From: an uncultured Collinsella sp.
Lineage (GTDB): Bacteria; Actinomycetota; Coriobacteriia; Coriobacteriales; Coriobacteriaceae
DNA: 7,910 nucleotides
Direction: 5' to 3'
NCBI GenBank assembly: GCA_900545505.1
Contig: UQZC01000065.1
Location: forward strand, 1-7,910
Shown here: one piece after another, positions 1 to 5,252 of the stretch
How the letters are laid out: each line of letters opens with the position of its first letter
Numbering within the stretch: the stretch's first letter is position 1
Position numbers and translations under genes: made by a program
The notes under the pieces: generated by a model
The model's database searches: none
Told to the model about the DNA's origin: nothing
Seen by the model: only the letters and a program-made list of their open reading frames with translations

Positions 1-30
1 GCCGGTGCGGATCCGCGAAGCGGATGCGCG

Positions 31-50
31 GAATCCTATACGCCGCACCA
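31..50 (+). tRNA. 3' end of a tRNA gene; upstream part missing or scrambled
   Basis: The segment reads like the last 20 bases of a tRNA: GAAT (end of a T-loop), CCTAT (3' strand of the T-stem), ACGCCGC (3' strand of the acceptor), discriminator A and an encoded CCA at 48-50. An intrinsic terminator follows 10 bases later, as expected for a tRNA transcript. The expected partner ATAGGTTC is not found upstream. Instead bases 4-10 are the exact reverse complement of 43-49, and 11-25 is a small perfect hairpin. Either the left edge is a foldback or assembly artefact, or the resemblance is chance. The amino-acid identity cannot be determined. Confidence 0.45.
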
Positions 51-60
51 TTTGAACTTG

Positions 61-90
61 AAGCCTCCGGAAACGGGGGCTTTTCTTTTT
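61..90 (+). terminator. Intrinsic terminator after the left-edge tRNA
   Basis: A nine-pair stem (61-69 with 74-82, one G-U pair) closed by a GAAA tetraloop is followed by a T-rich tail, TTTTCTTTTT. This is a strong rho-independent terminator on the + strand. It ends the transcript entering from the left, presumably the partial tRNA, and separates it from the large gene starting at 235. Confidence 0.85.
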
Positions 91-103
91 GACAACCATG
101 CAT

Positions 104-114
104 GGATTCGAACC
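104..114 (-). other. Isolated antisense tRNA T-arm-like motif
   Basis: On the minus strand these bases read GGTTCGAATCC, the near-universal tRNA T-loop core. The flanking bases give four of five T-stem pairs. No matching acceptor stem, D-arm or anticodon arm can be built on the minus strand up to about base 190, and no CCA follows. It is therefore a remnant or motif, not a tRNA gene. It lies just after a terminator, as does the larger copy at 2913-2934. Confidence 0.4.
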
Positions 115-178
115 TCGGTCGAGGCGCGAGCGTGAAGCGGACTATTTCTTATCGACTCGTGTAAGATTCCGAGTAGGT

Positions 179-197
179 GTCGCGGCCCATCCGCGAC
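179..197 (+). promoter_or_regulatory. Leader hairpin upstream of the 813-residue gene
   Basis: GTCGCGG (179-185) pairs perfectly with CCGCGAC (191-197) around the loop CCCAT. No T-tract follows, so it is not a standard terminator. It lies about 38 bases upstream of the GTG start and would be in the 5' leader if transcription starts further upstream. A possible -10 (TAAGAT, 162-167) precedes it without a convincing -35. A regulatory role is only a possibility. Confidence 0.35.
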
Positions 198-234
198 CGC
201 TCCTTCTCTAGACGACCGATCAGGGTGATATTTC

Positions 235-2676
235 GTGGCAGAGCGTCCGACATACAAGCTCAGGTTTTTCGATCCCAAAAAGCGTTTTCCATCGATGCCC
301 GAGCAGCCTGCGGGGCGCTCGTATGGTGTTGTCTGGAAAGTCTTTGGCGAGGATCCTAAAGAGTCGTGCTACGTCGTCGAATTCGTCGGCAAAAGCCACA
401 TATCGCTCTTGGGCTACGTGAGCGTGTCGGGCAAGGTTTATAAGGTTGACCGCCCTGTTCGGGAAGCACCGTTGCCCGAGGACCCCGACATGGAGCTGGT
501 CCTTCACGAGTCCGATTCCAGTATTGGCGAGATTATGGTGAGGGAGGCCAACGGAGCAATGCGCGCGTGTGCGCGAACTGCCGGCTCTCCCGAAGGCCCC
601 ATGCGCGAGCAGTCCGACCTCGAGACATGGAATTCGACCCGCGCCCTTCCTTACGGCGAGTTTATGGCCTCGATGTTCTTGCGCTACGTGATATTTGCCA
701 ACTCCGAAAGCACTATTGCGAACACGGCGGGCGTCGACGGTCTCGATGCAGACATGCAAAACGCTGTCGACAAGATCAAACTCGTAAAGTTGCCCGAGCC
801 GGTCGAGGTGTTTTTGGGCTTTGACACGGCGCCGCTCCCCGATGCTATCGAGACGCTGCTTTACCGTGTTGCCCATGCCGAGAATCCGAGCGGTATCGAG
901 CGTTATGCCGCCGCCCTGATGAGCGAGATTGACTTGCCCCGCCTGCGCACCATTGCTGCCAAGTCCGAAATGAGCCTAGCGCGCATCGACCGCTCAAAGC
1001 TTTTCTATCTCAATTTTGATCGTAGTCTGCTGGACCAGGACGAGATTGACATGCTGCTTGCCGTCGAGTGCCATCTCAACCGCCTCTCCGGCATCCTTGA
1101 GCGCATTGGGGCTGGATTGGTCCCCGCGGCGTCCTCGCCGAGCTTTGAGGGTTGTGCGCTCTTTGACGCGTGGCATATTGCCAAGACGACCAACGATGTT
1201 CCTCGACTGCTCGATACGACCTCGAGCGATAACCCATGGGCCAAACCGGGGACGGTGACTTGTCAGCCGGGCGGTGAGTGGGACGTGCGCACCCGCTTCG
1301 CGCATATCGTCGAGGCACTCAACGTGGTCACACGGCTCGACTATACCTATCGGGCAAACGTTGCCGAGGGGATTATGCTCGTTCGGTTTGGGCGCTCTGT
1401 CGTGGATGCCATGCCGCAACGTGAATACGACGCTCAGGATGACGTCTGGCGCGAGCTAGACGTGGACATGCGCGCGACTTGGGCCGCGGAGCACGACGCG
1501 CGCGTGGCGCTTACGCTTGCGGCGGCGTGTTTTGCCGCAGGTGCCTGCATTTCGCGCTGCTATGTTCAGATTGCGGCTCCCGACGGCGAGCGGGGCGAGC
1601 GCGTCATTGCAACATATTCCTTTGGGCGTGCGGCCTATCTGGCCAATTGCGTGCCTGTCGCCAAGGATCTTGAGAGCATGGACATGGACGATATGCCGTG
1701 CAAGCGCATGCTTGAGGCATATGAGTCGGACGCACCGGATGCGATTGAGCCTGCGGAGGTTCACGCTCGCCCGCGTGACGACCACCGTTCGCTGCCGCCG
1801 GCGTTGCGCGACCTGCTGCTTGCCGATACGGCTGATGAGCTAGAGGTCATGGAGGAGGACGATGACCCGTATGTGGCGCGCGTCGTTGAGTTGCGCGAGC
1901 AGGTAAAAGTTGACCATGCAAGTGCGTTTGAGGGCTTCTCCCGTCTTGTTGAGGAGCTGGAGGCAAAGTGCGCCGTCGCCGAGCTTTTGGCAACGGGTCC
2001 GGTTCAGACGCAGTTTTGCGACAACCAGCTGGTGCGTATGGTGCTGCCGGTAATGGAGGAAGATCGCTCGGTGCGCATCCTGCGCGCTCCCGACGCGCTC
2101 TACTTTGCTCAGCACGAGATCTGCAGTTATTACGCCGATCAGGAGGATTTTGAACGGGCATTGCCCGAGGTGCGTCGTCTTTACGATCTGGCTCGCTCGT
2201 CCATGCAATCGCACTTTGCGCTCATCAACGTGTTGGCGCGCCTGGAACGCTTTGACGAGATTATCGAGGTGGCGCGCCACGGCCTGCGCATTGCCAGCGA
2301 CCGTTCCGCAATCGGTTATCTGTTCTATCGCTTGGCGTTTGCCTATTGGAACTGCGACCAGCTCGAGCTCGCGCTGGCATGCTACCGCCTGGTACCGCGC
2401 GGCGAGGAGTCGGGTAGCAACGCACTGGAGGAAATGCAGGGCCTTATGAATGAGATGGGTGTCAATGAGCCTCCGACGTTTGAGGAGGCCGTCGAGACCA
2501 TCCGCAAGGCTGGGCTTGAATTGCCTCCCGTGTCCGCCGTGGCCAACCAGCTGGCGGATGCTGCCGTGCAGTTGGTCGATAGCGGCTTCTTTTTCCTGGC
2601 GCGCGTCTGCATCTTCCAAATGTGGCGCACCATGGGCAACGATGAGCTCGGCTCCCTCAATCGCTCGCTGGGGTAG
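235..2676 (+). CDS. Large protein of unknown function with TPR-like C-terminal region
   Basis: This 813-residue protein is not one I recognise. The GTG start at 235 is chosen because a purine-rich AGGGTGA (222-228) sits at ribosome-binding distance; the next in-frame ATG (295) has no better site. There is no signal peptide or membrane segment, so it should be cytoplasmic. The first ~530 residues show no known domain. A very acidic stretch (MEEDDDP, near residue 540) leads into a helical, charged segment that could be coiled coil. From about residue 620 to 740 the sequence has paired amphipathic helices typical of tetratricopeptide-like repeats (YFAQHEICSYYADQEDFERA, then LERFDEIIEVARHGL, then YRLAFAYWNCDQLELALACY). 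TPR folds usually mediate protein-protein contacts. The gene is monocistronic, bounded by a terminator upstream and a tRNA unit downstream. The long ORF with consistent codon use makes it a real gene; the function is unknown. Confidence 0.85.
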   Translation: MAERPTYKLRFFDPKKRFPSMPEQPAGRSYGVVWKVFGEDPKESCYVVEFVGKSHISLLGYVSVSGKVYKVDRPVREAPLPEDPDMELVLHESDSSIGEIMVREANGAMRACARTAGSPEGPMREQSDLETWNSTRALPYGEFMASMFLRYVIFANSESTIANTAGVDGLDADMQNAVDKIKLVKLPEPVEVFLGFDTAPLPDAIETLLYRVAHAENPSGIERYAAALMSEIDLPRLRTIAAKSEMSLARIDRSKLFYLNFDRSLLDQDEIDMLLAVECHLNRLSGILERIGAGLVPAASSPSFEGCALFDAWHIAKTTNDVPRLLDTTSSDNPWAKPGTVTCQPGGEWDVRTRFAHIVEALNVVTRLDYTYRANVAEGIMLVRFGRSVVDAMPQREYDAQDDVWRELDVDMRATWAAEHDARVALTLAAACFAAGACISRCYVQIAAPDGERGERVIATYSFGRAAYLANCVPVAKDLESMDMDDMPCKRMLEAYESDAPDAIEPAEVHARPRDDHRSLPPALRDLLLADTADELEVMEEDDDPYVARVVELREQVKVDHASAFEGFSRLVEELEAKCAVAELLATGPVQTQFCDNQLVRMVLPVMEEDRSVRILRAPDALYFAQHEICSYYADQEDFERALPEVRRLYDLARSSMQSHFALINVLARLERFDEIIEVARHGLRIASDRSAIGYLFYRLAFAYWNCDQLELALACYRLVPRGEESGSNALEEMQGLMNEMGVNEPPTFEEAVETIRKAGLELPPVSAVANQLADAAVQLVDSGFFFLARVCIFQMWRTMGNDELGSLNRSLG

Positions 2677-2727
2677 GGGCGAAAACTGCAAGGAGGAAAG
2701 GCCGCTAGGCAATTAGAAAATTCCCTC

Positions 2728-2756
2728 TTGCTCAACTTCGGCTGTTTTGTTACTAT
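2728..2756 (+). promoter_or_regulatory. Promoter of tRNA-Ser
   Basis: TTGCTC (2728-2733) and TACTAT (2751-2756) are separated by 17 bases and resemble a housekeeping sigma factor -35/-10 pair. The predicted start, around 2763, lies about 8 bases before the mature tRNA 5' end. No clear terminator for the upstream gene is seen in 2677-2727, so readthrough from it is also possible. Confidence 0.6.
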
Positions 2757-2770
2757 AGAACGGCTGTTAC

Positions 2771-2861
2771 GGAGAGCTGACCGAGAGGCCGAAGGTGCTC
2801 GCCTGCTAAGCGAGTATGCCCCAAAAGGGCATCTGGGGTTCGAATCCCCAGCTCTCCGCCA
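2771..2861 (+). tRNA. tRNA-Ser (anticodon GCU)
   Basis: This is a complete class II tRNA of 91 bases. The acceptor stem pairs GGAGAGC (2771-2777) with GCTCTCC (2851-2857), followed by discriminator G and an encoded CCA (2859-2861). The anticodon stem is CTCGC/GCGAG around the loop CTGCTAA, with anticodon GCT at 2805-2807, which reads serine codons AGC and AGU. The long variable arm (about 2815-2832, ATGCCC/GGGCAT) is typical of tRNA-Ser. The T-arm is CTGGGG/CCCCAG around TTCGAAT. Its own promoter and terminator make it a single-gene unit. Confidence 0.97.
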
Positions 2862-2874
2862 GTATGAATTTGTA

Positions 2875-2902
2875 GAAGGGTCCCATTTGGGGCCCTTTTT
2901 TA
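2875..2902 (+). terminator. Intrinsic terminator of tRNA-Ser
   Basis: AAGGGTCCC pairs with GGGGCCCTT around the loop ATTT (nine pairs, one G-U), running directly into a T-tract. It lies about 15 bases after the tRNA CCA end, a usual spacing for a tRNA unit. The T-tract is on the + strand only, so it acts on the tRNA transcript. Confidence 0.88.
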
Positions 2903-2912
2903 TTATCAAGAA

Positions 2913-2934
2913 TGGCGGCTGGGGATTCGAACCC
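2913..2934 (-). repeat. Inverted, deleted copy of the tRNA-Ser 3' end
   Basis: Read on the minus strand, these bases repeat the last part of tRNA-Ser. Seventeen bases (2918-2934) are the exact reverse complement of 2836-2852 in the T-arm, and TGGCG (2913-2917) is the reverse complement of the terminal CGCCA. The only difference over the match is loss of TCTC from the acceptor strand. No other tRNA arms can be found around it. It lies between the tRNA-Ser terminator and the terminator of the convergent carboxypeptidase gene. Confidence 0.75.
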
Positions 2935-2936
2935 TC

Positions 2937-2968
2937 AAAAAGGAGGCATCCTTTCGGACGTCTCCTTT
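2937..2968 (-). terminator. Intrinsic terminator of the carboxypeptidase gene
   Basis: On the minus strand a 13-position stem (2956-2968 with 2939-2951, one mismatch and one wobble) is closed by a GAAA tetraloop and followed by TTTTT. It lies about 25 bases past the stop codon of the minus-strand carboxypeptidase gene and faces the tRNA-Ser terminator, so the two convergent units are each closed by their own signal. Confidence 0.8.
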
Positions 2969-2992
2969 CAGCGAGCGTATTGTTCTTCGATC

Positions 2993-4333
2993 CTACACCT
3001 CGGGTGCCTTGGCTACGGTTTCGCTTTCTGCCGCAAGCGGACGGTTTTCGATGCGACGACTCAGGCGGTCGAGCTTCACAAGAAGCCATTCAATGGGATT
3101 CGGCCCCGAGCCTTCCTCATCGGCAACCAAATCCGTGACAACGACCTTGATGCCGTCTTGTTTGAGCGTGAGGCTACCTACTTTGTCGCCCACATGCACC
3201 GTGCCCGAAAGGTCATCGTAGGCAACCTTTTCGGTTACTTCTCCGGCAAGCGAAAAGATGGTCGCCTGAGCTGCGGGATCGGCGAGTGTGGCGTCGATCG
3301 TCTTGTCCGTCCAGTCGGTCTGGCTTATGCGCGCGATGAGCGGATTGCCGTTGGCGGTCTTTTCCTGCGTGTTGGCGATCGCAACCGTCACCTTGTGGCC
3401 GTAGTACCAGTTGGCAAGGGCGGCCGTGTCGGCAAAGCGCTGGTCGTTGGTGCTGGAGTTCAAAACGACGGTATAGGTCTCGTCGCCATCGCGGTCGTAG
3501 GCTGCCGTAAAGCAGTAGCCGGCATCGTCGGTAGTGCCGGTCTTGCCGCCGATATTGCCGTCCTGCCCCAGCAGCTCGTTGTGCGTATCCATTGAATGTG
3601 AGTGGTCGGAGCCATCGGCGCCTGTAACCTCAATCCAGGAATCATCGCTCGCCACGATCTCGCGGAACGCATCGCTCTTCATTGCTTCCTGCATCATCAG
3701 GGCCGCATCGTGCGCGGTCGAGTGCATGTCGCCGGCCCACTCATCAAAGTCCAGACCGTGCGGATTCTCAAAAAGAGTTCCCGTGCAGCCGAGCTCTTTA
3801 GCGCGCTCGTTCATGGCCTTGACAAACGTGGCCTCAGCATCTTTGGTCTTGGGGTCGATCTTTTTGCCCACATGCTCGGCAAGCACGATGGCGGCGTCAT
3901 TGCCCGAGGGAATCATCAGACCGCGCAGGGCCTGTTCCACTGTGAGCTCGTCGCCTTCGAGCAGGCCGGCGGTCGAATTGCCCACGGTTGCCGCGGCGCT
4001 GCTCACCGTGACCTTCTCGTCCATCTTGCAGTTCTCGATGGTCAAGATTGCGGTCATGACCTTGGTGATTGAGGCGATCTTGACCTGCTCGTCGGCGTCG
4101 CGGGCATAGTAGACGGTGCCGTCTTTGCCCATGACGAGGGCATTGGTCGCATCGATATCGGGCAGGTTTTCGGCCGTGATGCCGCGCGCATCGGCGGTTT
4201 TGCCGCAAACATTGTCGGTCGTGAGCACTTGGGCGCCGGCGACGGTGGGCGCGCCAGCAGCAAGGGCGATAGCGCAGACAAAGCCGGCGGCAAGCTGGGC
4301 TGAGCGCTTTGCAAAAGAGGTGAGGGACTTCAC
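2993..4333 (-). CDS. D-alanyl-D-alanine carboxypeptidase, S11 family (PBP5-like)
   Basis: This exported serine peptidase should remove the terminal D-Ala from peptidoglycan pentapeptides outside the membrane. Counting from the GTG at 4333 (446 residues), all three active-site motifs are present: SITK (Ser88, Lys91), SGN (143-145) and KTG (264-266). Residues 1-34 form a signal peptide: a basic start, a hydrophobic core and a probable cut after AGA. The segment after about residue 330 resembles the beta-rich PBP5 C-terminal domain. The tail IEWLLVKLDRLSRRI is an amphipathic helix of the kind that anchors PBP5 proteins to the membrane. The frame stays open to ATGs at 4402 and 4444. I prefer GTG 4333 because it puts the signal peptide at the N-terminus, a -10-like TATACT lies just upstream, and the extension is encoded across a perfect palindrome. 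The ribosome site is weak, so the start is uncertain. It is divergent from the VanRS-like genes. Confidence 0.93.
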   Translation of the reverse strand: MKSLTSFAKRSAQLAAGFVCAIALAAGAPTVAGAQVLTTDNVCGKTADARGITAENLPDIDATNALVMGKDGTVYYARDADEQVKIASITKVMTAILTIENCKMDEKVTVSSAAATVGNSTAGLLEGDELTVEQALRGLMIPSGNDAAIVLAEHVGKKIDPKTKDAEATFVKAMNERAKELGCTGTLFENPHGLDFDEWAGDMHSTAHDAALMMQEAMKSDAFREIVASDDSWIEVTGADGSDHSHSMDTHNELLGQDGNIGGKTGTTDDAGYCFTAAYDRDGDETYTVVLNSSTNDQRFADTAALANWYYGHKVTVAIANTQEKTANGNPLIARISQTDWTDKTIDATLADPAAQATIFSLAGEVTEKVAYDDLSGTVHVGDKVGSLTLKQDGIKVVVTDLVADEEGSGPNPIEWLLVKLDRLSRRIENRPLAAESETVAKAPEV

Positions 4334-4372
4334 GGATTTCGCTTTCGACGGGATGGTCTCTTCTGGAACTAG

Positions 4373-4378
4373 AGTATA
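4373..4378 (-). promoter_or_regulatory. Possible -10 element of the carboxypeptidase gene
   Basis: The minus strand reads TATACT, five of six matches to the -10 consensus, which would start transcription near 4366, 33 bases before the GTG start at 4333. No good -35 lies 16-18 bases upstream, so an activator may be needed or the match may be chance. Confidence 0.35.
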
Positions 4379-4426
4379 TCGTTTGCCGGCGTCGGCGATC
4401 ATCGCGTGCGTGCGTGGCCCACATCC

Positions 4427-4442
4427 GCGCCCGAACGGGCGC
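4427..4442. repeat. Perfect GC-rich dyad in the divergent promoter region
   Basis: GCGCCCG (4427-4433) and CGGGCGC (4436-4442) are perfect inverted repeats around a central AA. No T-tract follows on either strand, so this is not an intrinsic terminator. It lies upstream of the likely start sites of both divergent units and could be an operator half or a DNA structural element. A second dyad starts three bases later. Confidence 0.55.
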
Positions 4443-4444
4443 AA

Positions 4445-4471
4445 GGGTGCTTAAGGCCGACTTAATCACCC
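4445..4471. promoter_or_regulatory. Candidate operator: 27-base dyad between divergent genes
   Basis: GGGTG-c-TTAAG and CTTAA-t-CACCC form an inverted repeat with ten of eleven positions pairing around GCCGA. The CTTAA core also recurs as a direct repeat 11 bases apart (4450 and 4461), the spacing used by tandem PhoB/OmpR-type binding sites. It ends 33 bases before the -10-like CATAAT of the response-regulator gene. Autoregulation by that regulator is a reasonable inference, not shown. Confidence 0.45.
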
Positions 4472-4504
4472 ACGCTTGTTGTGTGTGACGGGCGCCCCCT
4501 CGGG

Positions 4505-4510
4505 CATAAT
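4505..4510 (+). promoter_or_regulatory. Possible -10 element of the VanR-like/VanS-like operon
   Basis: CATAAT matches five of six -10 consensus positions and lies 20 bases before the ATG at 4531. The best -35 candidate, TTGTGT (4479-4484), is 20 bases away, longer than optimal. A weak core promoter fits an activator-dependent, autoregulated operon. GGGCGCCC (4490-4497), a small palindrome, sits in the spacer. Confidence 0.4.
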
Positions 4511-4530
4511 GGAGCGCGAGAGGAGCACGC

Positions 4531-5226
4531 ATGAACGAGCGCATTTTGGTAGTTGATGACGAGAAGGCCATCGCCGACTTGGTTGGTATCTACCTTACAA
4601 AAGAGGGCTTTGATGTCCAGATTGCCTATAGCGGGGCCGATGCCGCCAAGGCAATCTTGGAGCAGGAGTTCGATCTGGCGCTGCTGGATGTCATGCTGCC
4701 CGATATCGATGGGTTTGAGCTGCTGCGTACAATCCGTTCCAGCCATACCTATCCCGTGATCATGCTGACGGCGCGCGATGCCCAGCAAGACAAGATCGAG
4801 GGCCTTTCGCTTGGCGCGGACGATTACGTGGTTAAGCCGTTCCGTCCGCTGGAGCTCATCGCGCGCGTGCACGCTCAGCTTCGCCGCTACACCAGCTACG
4901 GTAGCCGTGCACAGGCGGCCGAGTCGCCGACCATTCAGCTCGACGGCTTGGAGATCAACCGCGATGCTCGTTCCATAACGGTGGACGGTTCACCGGTGCG
5001 CCTCACACCCACCGAGTATTCAATCTTGCTGTATCTGGTCGAGCATCGCGGCAGCGTGGTGGCCGTGGAGGACCTGTTCCGCGCAGTGTGGAACGAGGAC
5101 TTTATGCCCGGCTCCAACAATACGGTGATGGTACACATTCGCCACCTGCGCGAAAAGATCGGCGATGACGCACAAAAGCCGCGCTTTATCAAAAACGTCT
5201 GGGGCGTCGGCTACATCATCGAATAA
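4531..5226 (+). CDS. OmpR/PhoB-family response regulator, VanR-like
   Basis: This 231-residue DNA-binding regulator has the normal length for its family. The receiver domain (1-120) has the acidic pocket Asp9/Asp10, phosphoacceptor Asp53 in LLDVMLPD, Thr80 and Lys102 in DDYVVKPF. The C-terminal winged helix (about 135-231) ends in VHIRHLREKIG and WGVGYIIE. From memory it resembles enterococcal VanR closely in three places: HTYPVIMLT, the stretch KPFRPLELIARV with AQLRRY shortly after it, and the final helix. VanR is phosphorylated by VanS and activates cell-wall target modification genes. The ATG has a strong AGGAG at 4521-4525. The kinase gene follows after 26 bases, so the two are surely co-transcribed. 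It is divergent from the D,D-carboxypeptidase, a likely regulatory target. No vanHAX-type gene is nearby, so the inducing signal and any resistance role are unknown. Confidence 0.93.
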   Translation: MNERILVVDDEKAIADLVGIYLTKEGFDVQIAYSGADAAKAILEQEFDLALLDVMLPDIDGFELLRTIRSSHTYPVIMLTARDAQQDKIEGLSLGADDYVVKPFRPLELIARVHAQLRRYTSYGSRAQAAESPTIQLDGLEINRDARSITVDGSPVRLTPTEYSILLYLVEHRGSVVAVEDLFRAVWNEDFMPGSNNTVMVHIRHLREKIGDDAQKPRFIKNVWGVGYIIE

Positions 5227-5252
5227 CGCTTTTCGCTTGTGAGGATCTTGAT

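Noticed and set aside
97..190. A complete tRNA gene on the minus strand around the GGTTCGAATCC motif
   Set aside because: No acceptor partner (AACCATG), anticodon arm or D-arm can be assembled and no CCA follows; only the T-arm core is present.
220..876. 218-residue minus-strand open frame opposite the large gene
   Set aside because: It is a GC-rich shadow of the 813-residue gene with no ribosome site and no recognisable protein.
2690..2712. A small gene after the strong AAGGAGG at 2690-2696
   Set aside because: No start codon with a usable frame lies at the right distance; TAG codons follow closely, so the purine run is probably incidental.
2382..3089. 235-residue minus-strand open frame containing AGDSNPR
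   Set aside because: It reads antisense through the orphan gene end, tRNA-Ser and both terminators. GDSNP-type peptides are the typical translation of an antisense tRNA T-arm, so it is spurious.
2912..3595. 227-residue plus-strand open frame starting in the inverted T-arm copy
   Set aside because: It overlaps the carboxypeptidase gene antisense, whose catalytic motifs prove the minus strand is coding; it begins with the tRNA-like MAAGDSNP peptide.
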